This document shows positions 31,492-39,506 of a stretch of DNA of 43,460 nt, in pieces. Each line of letters opens with the position of its first letter. Within the stretch, counting starts at the first letter, position 1. The stretch lies in IMG/VR virus record IMGVR_UViG_3300008113_004027, positions 1-43,460 of that record; one strand, 5' to 3'. Origin of the DNA: a virus. The notes under the pieces are model-generated. The model was not told where the DNA came from. It was given only the letters and a program-made list of their open reading frames with translations, and ran no database searches. Position numbers and translations under genes: made by a program.

Positions 31492-31842
31492 TTATACCAA
31501 ATGTTGTGCCAATACCATACAGCTAATCCAAGCCCATATAGTGTTGAACCCTACTAATGTTGGTAACAGTTTCTTCTCGCTAGCCCAAATCAATGTTAGA
31601 CTTGTAAACAACGTGAAGAAATATAACCACCAAATTTGTATACCAAATATTAAGCCAGGAACAATAATAAAGGCCTTAGCCGCCCAACTGGCAAACTCTA
31701 CTGTATTATAGTCAGTCCAATATTCCTTTGTAAACCACATGCCGTAACATTCTTTAATTTTTTTAAATCCTATGTGACCATATACAGCGCCACACAGAAC
31801 TAAAAATGCTAAACATGCAGATAGTATTTGTACACTATTCAT
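31492..31842 (-). CDS. Small membrane protein
   Basis: The 116-residue protein has about four hydrophobic segments: near 4-25 (ILSACLAFLVLCGAVYGHI), 50-72 (AAKAFIIVPGLIFGIQIWWLY), 73-88 and 93-113. It should lie in the host inner membrane. No family is recognised. Its ATG shares one base with the sliding-clamp stop (TAATG). Confidence 0.7.
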   Translation of the reverse strand: MNSVQILSACLAFLVLCGAVYGHIGFKKIKECYGMWFTKEYWTDYNTVEFASWAAKAFIIVPGLIFGIQIWWLYFFTLFTSLTLIWASEKKLLPTLVGFNTIWAWISCMVLAQHLV

Positions 31843-32573
31843 TACTTGCTCTGCGCAGGAAGAATGTAATCGTATTTTGCTAATCCGCTGTCAATACTGA
31901 TCATCATAGCACCTTGATCAGAAATGCTCACAGTAGAGTCACCGTCTAGATTTAGAATACTTTGAATTTGTGCAACTGGCCAACTCCATGCATGCTTTAG
32001 AGATCCAGATATATCGTGTTGAAATACAAATGAACCTGCGTGTGTACTTGCGTCACCAAAGTAAAAAACTAGATTATTGTTCTCTGTCTTGACAGTAAAG
32101 ATTGGCTCTTCGCTGTGTGCGGCGCTCATTAGCTTCATACGTTGAATTGATGCAACACTAGGTTTAAATGTTACTTCCCATGATGCGCCTTTGAATTTAA
32201 CAGTCTTAAGTTTTTCTTCGATAATTGCTTTGTTCATAAAGCGATAATCGTTTTCAAAGTCACCTGCGGCATTTTCAAAGTGAATGTGTGTTGGAATAAC
32301 GTCACCGTTTCTTTCTGCACTTTTAACTTCAATCTTTGCCTTATCCTTATACTCAGGATTTTTTAAATGGAGAGAAAGTTTATCTAAGTTTGGCATACCA
32401 AATGTGCCAATAAATTCAGCGACTGGTTTATGAGTGCTTGCAGTTAAAATAACAGAACGATCTTCTGCCATTGAATCAATAGTAGTTGATCCGTTTTCTG
32501 AATTAACTTTCACTAGTGCTAAAAATCCTAGTGCGTGTGTATGTGCTACGATATCTTGTAGTATGTCTTTCAT
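31842..32573 (-). CDS. DNA polymerase sliding clamp (gp45-like)
   Basis: The 243-residue protein resembles T4 gp45 in length (228) and in its pattern of repeated strands: RSVILTASTHKPVAEFIG, KLSLHLKN, HAWSWPVAQIQSILNLDG and DQGAMMISID near the end. T4 gp45 holds the polymerase on DNA and also activates late promoters, which fits the late promoters here. No clamp-loader gene is seen in the window. A strong AAGGAGATATAC site precedes the ATG. Confidence 0.75.
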   Translation of the reverse strand: MKDILQDIVAHTHALGFLALVKVNSENGSTTIDSMAEDRSVILTASTHKPVAEFIGTFGMPNLDKLSLHLKNPEYKDKAKIEVKSAERNGDVIPTHIHFENAAGDFENDYRFMNKAIIEEKLKTVKFKGASWEVTFKPSVASIQRMKLMSAAHSEEPIFTVKTENNNLVFYFGDASTHAGSFVFQHDISGSLKHAWSWPVAQIQSILNLDGDSTVSISDQGAMMISIDSGLAKYDYILPAQSK

Positions 32574-32595
32574 GCCTGTATATCTCCTTATTAAA

Positions 32596-33321
32596 TTACA
32601 GTTTAATGTCTAAGCCTTTATTTGTCAAGAACTCTTTGACATTGTATTTAGGTTCAAAGCCTAATTCTTTTAAAATTTCTATGTTTGCCTGTGTACACTT
32701 TCTTTCGTGTAGTCTATTTAAACGAAGCGGTTTTCCTGGAGCTAGATCTTGAACGTTAGTACTTTCGCCAGTACCAACATCAACTACTCCTTTAATATTT
32801 GGATTTTTTATCAATAGCTCAATAGCATCACATAGATCCTCTACGTGAATAAAATCTCTAGAATGATCAGTGATATATTCTAGTGAGTTTGATAACAGTT
32901 TATCCAATAACATGCCTTTTCTAGGATTGTCAGAATACACAGTATGGAATCTCATACCCACGCTATTATCCGGAGCCATCATGTCCATGATATATTTGGA
33001 TGCGGCATACGGATTTAGTGTAGGCTCATATGCTGAACTTGAACTTGCATACAGTATGCGAGCTTCACTAAACTGATCAAAAATTCTACGCGATCCTTCA
33101 ACGTTGACATGCCAATAAGGTCCAGGAAGCCGCATACTTTCTCTTACACCACTTTTTCCTGCTAGATGTATTACTACATCAACTTCGTAATCAAGTGTAC
33201 ATGTTAGAATGTCTTTTCCATCTTTTAAATCTATACCATACATAGTATAGCCTCTATCCCACAAATATGGATAAAGGTGACTACCAATAAATCCTTTATG
33301 ACCTGTCATTAAAATACGCAT
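32596..33321 (-). CDS. NAD-dependent sugar epimerase/dehydratase-like protein
   Basis: The 241-residue protein has the short-chain fold: TGHKGFIGSHL (6-16) for NAD(P) binding and the catalytic SSS...YxxxK set (93-109, with Y105 and K109). It is shorter than typical epimerases (about 300-330 residues), lacking part of the C-terminal substrate domain. It probably alters a nucleotide sugar. With the GT-B enzyme it could supply a phage-specific glycan. Confidence 0.8.
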   Translation of the reverse strand: MRILMTGHKGFIGSHLYPYLWDRGYTMYGIDLKDGKDILTCTLDYEVDVVIHLAGKSGVRESMRLPGPYWHVNVEGSRRIFDQFSEARILYASSSSAYEPTLNPYAASKYIMDMMAPDNSVGMRFHTVYSDNPRKGMLLDKLLSNSLEYITDHSRDFIHVEDLCDAIELLIKNPNIKGVVDVGTGESTNVQDLAPGKPLRLNRLHERKCTQANIEILKELGFEPKYNVKEFLTNKGLDIKL

Positions 33322-33325
33322 TACT

Positions 33326-33436
33326 TTAATCCTGAAATCTTTCTTTTAATTCTTTTAACATCTGAATGAGTTCTTCGATTATTTGTAAATCGTGATCTCT
33401 TTCTGTATCTACTTCTACTTCAATTTTAATTTTCAT
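33326..33436 (-). CDS. Very small charged protein
   Basis: The frame from ATG 33436, with TTGGAGAC upstream, to TAA at 33326 encodes 36 residues. They form a strand (MKIKIEVEVD) and a charged helix (LIQMLKELKERFQD). The gene fills the gap between DNA polymerase and the epimerase, leaving only 1 bp and 4 bp to its neighbours. This tight fit supports it being real. Function is unknown. Confidence 0.6.
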   Translation of the reverse strand: MKIKIEVEVDTERDHDLQIIEELIQMLKELKERFQD

Positions 33437-33437
33437 T

Positions 33438-36110
33438 TTAGTCTCCAAAGTCAAACAAACTGTTGAAGGTATTGTGTCGCTTAGTATCCTCTAATGGATA
33501 GTCCAGCACTCCAATCAAATTGTCTAACTTATTATCAATAATAGTTTCTGCCATTGCTGCATCATCAAATGGCAGTTCTTTGAACCATTCAGGCATACGT
33601 AATTCATCTGTTGGATAAGCAACACTTGTATAGCCCAATGGGTTTTGTTTTAGTTTGCAAACAATAACTTTCATGCCGTCAACAATCTCTTGCGAGTATT
33701 TGTCTCCGTTCATACGTTTAAGTGTATTCCAATTAATACTTGCTCTAACGTGGCCGGGCATGTTTGCTTTGCCCTGTTTTGCTTCGAGTCGTTGATAGTG
33801 TCCAATCTTGTTTGCACGTTTTGGACTACCTTTCTCCCAACCCGGACGTTCACTAAACTCTTGCCGGAATCTTGTAATACGTTCTAATACATCTTCTCTA
33901 GGTTTATCTGTAAGCACCATAAGCAATAGTTCGCTTAGAAATTCTTGCATAAACACAGGTGTATCACTTCTACGCAGGTCTAAGCCCATAGCCTTTACTT
34001 TGCCTGGCTTACCATCTACGTCACTGCGGAAACCTTCTGTGTCATATACCAGAGCCGCATAACGTTTTTTAGTAATAAACAATCCGCTTTCAGCAACAAT
34101 CTCACGACCTGCGGCAATAACTTCTGCTCGACTTTTTGGACAATGAAATGATTTTGCCATCATGTCAACAAACGTAGCATTGGCTGCTTCTGCTACTTGA
34201 TCGTAAAGTGTAATAACATTTTCTTTAGACCACGGAATCTTACCTGCTTCTACTTCTTTACTGAGAGTAGGCCAAGCACTAAAATACACAGAGTCAGTGT
34301 CACCGTAAATTACTGCCTCACCAACGTGATCATAAACACCAGTAATAACTTTGTTTACTTCTGCACTCATGTGTTTAACAATAGTACGACCAGTAAGAGT
34401 AGTACTTTGACCAATACGCTTGTCAAAGAATCTACAACCTGGATTAAGAATGGCACCGTATAAACTGTTAAGCAAAATCTTCTTAACCAACTGTCGTTTG
34501 TCCCAGTATTCAGTTTCTGCTTTGTTACCTGCTTCTTTTGCTTTTTTCAACATCTTTTGCAGGTCCTTACGTTCAGCATACCAACGCTTTAGAATACCTG
34601 GAATAACACCTTCAAACTCTTGTGTAAAGATAGTGCCGTTACTACTGAGCATCCACGGATTGTTACTGTCAAAAATTAATTTATAAATTTCAGCACCGCT
34701 CATTACTTCTGTTTGTCCGCTTTCAAAGTCTATTGTTAGAGCAACATCCTTGCGCTTGCTCATAACAGCTTCGTATTCTTCTGTTGCAAAACGACCTTCC
34801 CAACTTCCAGCAAATGTTTTTTTCTTAAGAGTTATGTCTTCGTGAACACGAGCATCACTGATGTCTAGTCGTATTTGTCCAACGATAGTTTCTGGAGCCA
34901 TATTCAAAGCACGAATCACTGACGGATACAGAGAGTTCAAGTCCATCGAACCAATCCATTTGTGCAAGCCTTTTTTAGGAAACGCAACGTATGCACCTGC
35001 GGCTTGTATATTTTCTTCGTTATCTCTGTTTGTACGATTGGGAACCTGCAATCCACGATTGTGAGCTTCGTTGATAATACCTTGTTCAGTAACAGCAACA
35101 GCACCCATTGTAGTTTGGATAAGCACGGTGTTCTCATGTGCAATGGTATTACTCAAATCAATAAAGCGCAGTTTTTTATCTAACTTATCAAGTAGTGCAG
35201 TATCTTGAATGTTGTATTGAATAAACTTTTTAAAGTCATTGTTGTAAAGCTGATCCAACGTACCTTCGTATGCTGTCTTGTTTTCGCCTACTTCAATTTC
35301 ACCAATAGCATCTAGTCGATAACTGTGACGTTCTTCATAGGTATACTTACGATACAAGTTCAAACTGTCTACGTGTACACGACCTACTAAATCGTATGTC
35401 TCGCTCATCTTGCCGTACTTTTCGTATTCACGCTTCTTAGGCAATTGACCCCATAAGCAAAAACGTCTTGTATCGTCTTTACTCATTATGCGGGCTACAC
35501 GATTTACAATATAAGGGATATCATAGCCCTCGCTGTTCCAACCACTTAATATATCAGCTTCTTCGATAAGTGTTAAGAACGTGTCCAGCATGTCCTTTTC
35601 TTTTTCAAACAACATTACATTAGGAATATCTTTAACTAATTCTGTCGCTTGCTCCATAGTAAGTGTCTTAGGAGGGACTGCCAAACATATCATTGTTTCT
35701 AACCACTGCAAATAAACGGAGACAGACGTAATGCCCATAAATGGATCGCTAGGGTCAGCAAATCCACGTTCGGGATCAAAGTCTGTCTCAATATCGAAAA
35801 ATGCAATGTTTAGTTTTGGAGCATCTTGGTTGAGATAGTTTTCACTTAGACATTGAAAGATTGGATTAATATCACTTTCAAATAAAGTTTTATCTCGATT
35901 GATGGCAATTTCTTTGCGGAAATCTTTTGTGTTCTTACATACAATACGACTCAAAGGATCTCCGTACACACTCTTGTACTTGCCTTTTTGGTCTTTGTAG
36001 TAAAATGTATACTTTACAGGATATTCACGGAATGTTCTAACTCCGTCTTTGCGTTCAACTATTTTGATCGTATCATGATCACGGTCAAACAATGCGTCTA
36101 CGTAACTCAA
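33438..36110 (-). CDS. Family B DNA polymerase (gp43-like)
   Basis: The 890-residue protein is the phage replicase, close in length to T4 gp43 (898). The exonuclease domain has DIE (D106, E108) in IAFFDIETD, then GWNSEGYDIPY and YNIQDTALLD. The polymerase domain has MDLNSLYPSVI (motif A), KKILLNSLYGAI (motif B) and YGDTDSVY (motif C). It starts at TTG 36110, since GGGGAGG lies seven bases upstream and no ATG is near. It would copy phage DNA with the gp45-like clamp and RNase H. Confidence 0.95.
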   Translation of the reverse strand: MSYVDALFDRDHDTIKIVERKDGVRTFREYPVKYTFYYKDQKGKYKSVYGDPLSRIVCKNTKDFRKEIAINRDKTLFESDINPIFQCLSENYLNQDAPKLNIAFFDIETDFDPERGFADPSDPFMGITSVSVYLQWLETMICLAVPPKTLTMEQATELVKDIPNVMLFEKEKDMLDTFLTLIEEADILSGWNSEGYDIPYIVNRVARIMSKDDTRRFCLWGQLPKKREYEKYGKMSETYDLVGRVHVDSLNLYRKYTYEERHSYRLDAIGEIEVGENKTAYEGTLDQLYNNDFKKFIQYNIQDTALLDKLDKKLRFIDLSNTIAHENTVLIQTTMGAVAVTEQGIINEAHNRGLQVPNRTNRDNEENIQAAGAYVAFPKKGLHKWIGSMDLNSLYPSVIRALNMAPETIVGQIRLDISDARVHEDITLKKKTFAGSWEGRFATEEYEAVMSKRKDVALTIDFESGQTEVMSGAEIYKLIFDSNNPWMLSSNGTIFTQEFEGVIPGILKRWYAERKDLQKMLKKAKEAGNKAETEYWDKRQLVKKILLNSLYGAILNPGCRFFDKRIGQSTTLTGRTIVKHMSAEVNKVITGVYDHVGEAVIYGDTDSVYFSAWPTLSKEVEAGKIPWSKENVITLYDQVAEAANATFVDMMAKSFHCPKSRAEVIAAGREIVAESGLFITKKRYAALVYDTEGFRSDVDGKPGKVKAMGLDLRRSDTPVFMQEFLSELLLMVLTDKPREDVLERITRFRQEFSERPGWEKGSPKRANKIGHYQRLEAKQGKANMPGHVRASINWNTLKRMNGDKYSQEIVDGMKVIVCKLKQNPLGYTSVAYPTDELRMPEWFKELPFDDAAMAETIIDNKLDNLIGVLDYPLEDTKRHNTFNSLFDFGD

Positions 36111-36172
36111 TTAAATGCCTCCCCGTTATTAATGGCTAACGTTGCCTCTACATGTTCGTAAGTGAACGACTC

Positions 36173-36186
36173 TATAAATATTTATT
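36173..36186. promoter_or_regulatory. Late-promoter-like sequence upstream of DNA polymerase
   Basis: The plus strand reads TATAAATA at 36173-36180, and the minus strand AATAAATA at 36179-36186. Both fit the late -10 element, around a TAAATATTTA palindrome. The minus-strand copy is 68 bp before the polymerase start. The plus-strand copy points to no gene, so it may be fortuitous. Confidence 0.4.
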
Positions 36187-36469
36187 ACCACCAACTATTT
36201 GCAACGCCAAACCCGAATACGTTTACAACTGCAAAATAACCAGTCAGTAACATTGGCCAAGCCAAGCCTCTTCTATAATAAGCGTATGTGCCAGTGATAC
36301 TTCCAATAAAGAAGCCAGGATAGATAACAGCCATGTTTGGACTTTGTGCAGTAAAGGCAAGAGTTAAACTTGCCGCTACTGTAAACACAAAACTAATTAA
36401 CTCAAAAGTAAAAGCAGTTTTATCACTATGATAACTGTCCAGCCAAAAGTCTTTTATTTTTTTAATCAT
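36185..36469 (-). CDS. Small membrane protein
   Basis: The 94-residue protein has three hydrophobic segments near 22-40 (FELISFVFTVAASLTLAF), 45-62 and 68-90 (WPMLLTGYFAVVNVFGFG). It begins with a basic MIKKIKDF. It should be an inner-membrane protein. No family is named. It overlaps the DsbA-like gene by 4 bp. Confidence 0.7.
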   Translation of the reverse strand: MIKKIKDFWLDSYHSDKTAFTFELISFVFTVAASLTLAFTAQSPNMAVIYPGFFIGSITGTYAYYRRGLAWPMLLTGYFAVVNVFGFGVANSWW

Positions 36470-36726
36470 TTATCCTTGCCAACGGTTACGACCAATGTTT
36501 CTAAGTCGTCAAACTCGCCAGCAACACGATCCCAGTCGCCTTTTCGTGCAATTTTAATTGCTTTGGTAATTAAGCCAGGCTTAATGTCTAATTCTTCTGC
36601 TACTGATTTAATAGTATCTTTCAGACCTTCTTGTAGGTCTTCAATCTCTTGTAATACTGTAACGCCTTCGTTAACCAATTTTTCTAGTTTTGCCTTTTCT
36701 TCTGCGCCATAGGTGCGATCACTCAT
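36466..36726 (-). CDS. DsbA-like double-stranded DNA-binding late-transcription protein
   Basis: The 86-residue protein is helical, with EEKAKLEKLVNEGVTVLQEI near the start and a KPGLITKAIKIARKG segment that could bind DNA. Length and order fit the T4 DsbA-type late-transcription DNA-binding proteins (T4 DsbA has 89 residues). It probably helps late promoter use. AAAGGAG precedes the ATG, and a consensus-type sigma-70 promoter precedes that. Confidence 0.65.
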   Translation of the reverse strand: MSDRTYGAEEKAKLEKLVNEGVTVLQEIEDLQEGLKDTIKSVAEELDIKPGLITKAIKIARKGDWDRVAGEFDDLETLVVTVGKDK

Positions 36727-36756
36727 GAGTGTTTTCTCCTTTAAAAGTTATATTGT

Positions 36757-36785
36757 ATTATACGGGATTAATTAAAAGAAGTCAA
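36757..36785 (-). promoter_or_regulatory. Sigma-70-type promoter for the DsbA-like gene
   Basis: TTGACT (36780-36785) and TATAAT (36757-36762) on the minus strand are 17 bp apart. It directly follows the stop of the upstream gene. Expression of the DsbA-like protein and the membrane protein is therefore probably early or middle. Confidence 0.8.
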
Positions 36786-37490
36786 TTATTTTTTTCCTAA
36801 AAGATAGTTACTAATAATAGTATCCATCGTTCTAAGAGCTGAAAATAATCCAATATCTACGTCTTTTTTAAGAAGCTTGCCTTCTTTTTCAAATTGTTCA
36901 CCAAGGCCTTGAACAATAGTATCTCTTGCTCGTTTCGCCTGATTAGTACTGCCTGTTTTATATGCATCGGCCCATTGCTTAGATCGTTTTTGTTCAATAA
37001 GTACTGCAAGCCATTTTTTAATATAGTCATGTGCGCCACCTTCCCATTTAGTGAATTCAGTTACGCTCATGGGAACCCAAGTTGAAATGTCTTGTAAGGT
37101 TTCTTTTCTATCAGTTGCAAGCGGAGATGCCTGTGGAACAGTCTTTAGTTGAACCTTAGTATTAGCATGTGGTTTTATAAAATCATATATTTCTTGCCAA
37201 GAACTAGGTGATTTAGGAAGCCTAATACCGTAGGTAATAGCTTTTGAATTCCACATAACAGGTGACATTGGATTGCTTTTAGCACCAAACGCAGCGTTAG
37301 CCCTATCAATTTGATATTCTCTATCCTCTGTACTAGCAGCTCGATCAAGATCTAATTTTATAAAATGCATGATAATATTTCGCCACTGCTGGTCATCGAA
37401 GGCATTGCGCAGATCAGACATTGTCTCAATAGTTTTGCCTTGAGTTGCTGCCGCAGGATCTTGCTCTATTATAATATCAAAAACATTCAT
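36786..37490 (-). CDS. Hypothetical protein with capsid-targeting-like N-terminus
   Basis: The 234-residue protein starts MNVFDIIIEQD, similar to the T4 capsid-targeting sequence (MKTYQEFI.E), then a helix-rich body with LRNAFDDQQWRNIIMHFIKL, a Pro/Ser-rich middle, and a charged C-terminal part. No enzyme motif is seen. It is likely packaged in or attached to the capsid. The gene begins 3 bp after the LysM protein. Confidence 0.65.
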   Translation of the reverse strand: MNVFDIIIEQDPAAATQGKTIETMSDLRNAFDDQQWRNIIMHFIKLDLDRAASTEDREYQIDRANAAFGAKSNPMSPVMWNSKAITYGIRLPKSPSSWQEIYDFIKPHANTKVQLKTVPQASPLATDRKETLQDISTWVPMSVTEFTKWEGGAHDYIKKWLAVLIEQKRSKQWADAYKTGSTNQAKRARDTIVQGLGEQFEKEGKLLKKDVDIGLFSALRTMDTIISNYLLGKK

Positions 37491-37493
37491 AGG

Positions 37494-39011
37494 TTACTTT
37501 GGTGCAGTACCTTTAAATTTTCCAGCAGCGATTCCTGACAGGGTATCGCCTTTAACAACGGTATACGGCTCTGTCTTACCTGGTAATTTAATTGTCTGAC
37601 CAACTCTAATAAGATTAGGATTTTTAATATTGTTGGCCTTAGCTAAAGCTGTAATTGCTCTTGAAAACTGTGCTGATGGATCTCTACCACCTCTAGTATT
37701 TGTTCCACTACCTGCGGCCGGATCGTTAGTGGCTGTACCAACTGATCCTACATAACTACTCCCGCCAGCGCGATCGAGGCCGCCACTAGTTGTAGTTGAT
37801 CCGTCCGGTTTTACAGGGGTTACTTGTGCACCGCCACTAGTTGTAGTTGATCCGTCCGGTTTTACAGGGGTTACTTGTGCACCGCCACTAGTTGTAGTTG
37901 ATCCGTCCGGTTTTACTAGCGGATTTGTTTTAGCCCAACCAGCGGCTGGACCTGGATCGCCATACAGCGCACTAGATGGGTGTTTTGGATTTCTCAATGC
38001 AGTGTTTACATTATTATCTCGTAACTCTATAGCTTTCTTTCTAGTAATAAATCCAGATTTATAAATTATAACAGCATCTTCTATATTTGCATATCTTGCA
38101 GATTTATAATTTCCTGATTGGTCTTTATCAACATATACATAGCTGTCGCCATTTGGCATTGAATACAATCCAGGAAGATCTAATCGCTCTGCAACTCTTC
38201 CTAAGAATTGTCTTTTAATATAGTCTGGACTCATTGCGAATCTTTTAAATCCGCGGCTAAAGCCTTGAAGGAAACTGTCGTCGTCTCGTGACTGTAAGAA
38301 ATCGCGTATTCCTTTTACTGTGTCGTTCATGTCTTGTTCAACTTCTTCAATAGTTGTAGGAACACCACGCTTTGCTATTACACGATCAATATAGTCATTA
38401 ACTTCGTTAGACTCAACCAGTCTGCTTTCGCCTACGTGTTCGGGCTTGCCTTTGTGCTTTGTACTTGCATAGTCTTTAGCAGCTGATTTGCTCATGCCTT
38501 TAGCAGCCTTGGCTACTTCTGGACTTGCAGCTTTTTCGCCTTTCTTTGTAGCATAGACCATGCCCATAAATTTTTGTTGCGCTTTTGACTTAGCTTTTTC
38601 TTCTAGTTGTTGAGCTAGACGTAACTTGTATTCATCTTCTTTAACACAATTATCTACAGTCTTGCCGCCTTTTTGCTTAGTACCCATGCGCTTGTAACCG
38701 TCCCAGCATGCTTTGCCGTCAACGCCTTTTTGTTTTTCACTTTCGGCCATTTGAGCGCCAAACTTCATTTCATACTCTAAGTTATGAAAAACTGAACCAA
38801 TGTAGTCAGCTGCCTTGGTAATTTTGCTCTGCTGCCATGCTTCTAGGCCCTGTTCTTCAGAACGACCTTTAAGCATTTCGTGCAGTTTGATTGCATACTT
38901 GGCAATTTTGTACAGCTCAGAACGAGCCATTTGAATTTCGTGATCCATTTCTGCTTGTGCAGCTAAATCACCTAGGCCTTCTTTGACAGATTTTAAATCT
39001 TTTTCGCGCAT
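37494..39011 (-). CDS. Probable virion protein with DUF3008-like and LysM-like parts
   Basis: The 505-residue protein has an N-terminal helix-rich region, then ACWDGYKRMGTKQKGGKTVDNC near 107-128, a DUF3008-like segment near 143-190 (AQQKFMGMVYATKKGEKAAS, later STKHKGKPEHV), a Gly/Ser/Thr repeat region (three copies of VKPDGSTTTSGG) near 365-415, and a LysM-like C-terminus (ITALAKANNI ... LIRVGQTIKLPG, then YTVVKGDTLSGIAAG). LysM binds peptidoglycan or chitin. The second LysM half is cut short by the stop, so it looks permuted or truncated. A GATAAATA late promoter precedes it, which fits a structural role. Confidence 0.75.
   Translation of the reverse strand: MREKDLKSVKEGLGDLAAQAEMDHEIQMARSELYKIAKYAIKLHEMLKGRSEEQGLEAWQQSKITKAADYIGSVFHNLEYEMKFGAQMAESEKQKGVDGKACWDGYKRMGTKQKGGKTVDNCVKEDEYKLRLAQQLEEKAKSKAQQKFMGMVYATKKGEKAASPEVAKAAKGMSKSAAKDYASTKHKGKPEHVGESRLVESNEVNDYIDRVIAKRGVPTTIEEVEQDMNDTVKGIRDFLQSRDDDSFLQGFSRGFKRFAMSPDYIKRQFLGRVAERLDLPGLYSMPNGDSYVYVDKDQSGNYKSARYANIEDAVIIYKSGFITRKKAIELRDNNVNTALRNPKHPSSALYGDPGPAAGWAKTNPLVKPDGSTTTSGGAQVTPVKPDGSTTTSGGAQVTPVKPDGSTTTSGGLDRAGGSSYVGSVGTATNDPAAGSGTNTRGGRDPSAQFSRAITALAKANNIKNPNLIRVGQTIKLPGKTEPYTVVKGDTLSGIAAGKFKGTAPK
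37781..37916. repeat. Perfect 51-bp tandem repeat inside the LysM protein gene
   Basis: A 51-bp unit (17 codons) occurs twice in full at 37781-37831 and 37832-37882, followed by 34 bp of a third copy. The units are identical in DNA, so the expansion is recent or kept by recombination. It encodes the Gly/Ser/Thr-rich spacer and could vary in number between relatives. Confidence 0.9.
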
Positions 39012-39038
39012 AAAACACTCCGATATTCGTTATTATAG

Positions 39039-39046
39039 TATTTATC
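39039..39046 (-). promoter_or_regulatory. T4-type late promoter (GATAAATA)
   Basis: On the minus strand GATAAATA lies 27 bp before the ATG at 39011 and overlaps the stop of the previous gene. One base differs from the consensus. It is in place to drive the LysM protein. Confidence 0.6.
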
Positions 39047-39506
39047 TTTTGACAGGTTTGCCACCAAGCAAATTATCATTGGTGTCTAATGCATTTTTAG
39101 CAACTTTATTTGTCTTTTTAGGCTTTGTGTTAGCACCTGGATTAACTACAGCGGCTACAGCACCTGCTGTAGTAGTTTCTCCTATGCCTCGATTGATACC
39201 TCTGCTACCTGTTCCGCCCTTTTTACGCTTCTTGGCAAGTTCTCCTATACCGTGGCGTATTTGTTCAAAGTTTTGTTCTAGGCCCATAAACATGCCGCCT
39301 TTAGATAGCTTTGTAATTCTTTCCCATACTTCGAGTTCGTCGCTGTCTGCCATCTTTGCAAGTTCTTTTAACTGTGCTCTGGCCTGCATGATACGACCTT
39401 TAAGTGTCATAGGGTTAGCTTTTTCATGCCCGTAGATTCTTGGATTGTTTGGTTCACTAGGATCCATTTCAATAGGAGCTTCGTTTACTAGATCATGTAC
39501 TTTCAT
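39042..39506 (-). CDS. Hypothetical protein with capsid-targeting-like N-terminus
   Basis: The 154-residue protein starts MKVHDLVNEAP, which fits a capsid-targeting sequence with a cleavage-like NEA. The rest has a helical part (GRIMQARAQLKELAKMAD) and a Gly/Ala/Lys-rich basic tail with GETTTAGAVAAVV. This composition suits an internal or scaffold-type protein. No enzyme motif is seen. It overlaps the upstream gene by 4 bp. Confidence 0.65.
   Translation of the reverse strand: MKVHDLVNEAPIEMDPSEPNNPRIYGHEKANPMTLKGRIMQARAQLKELAKMADSDELEVWERITKLSKGGMFMGLEQNFEQIRHGIGELAKKRKKGGTGSRGINRGIGETTTAGAVAAVVNPGANTKPKKTNKVAKNALDTNDNLLGGKPVKR

Noticed and set aside
31480-31510. TATAAT-like sequence (GGTATAATA) before the DpdA-like gene
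   Set aside because: No -35 element is found at suitable spacing, and it lies in the 2-bp join between two genes.
36173-36180. TATAAATA on the plus strand upstream of the DNA polymerase gene
   Set aside because: No plus-strand gene follows it. It is listed only as a low-confidence element together with the minus-strand copy.
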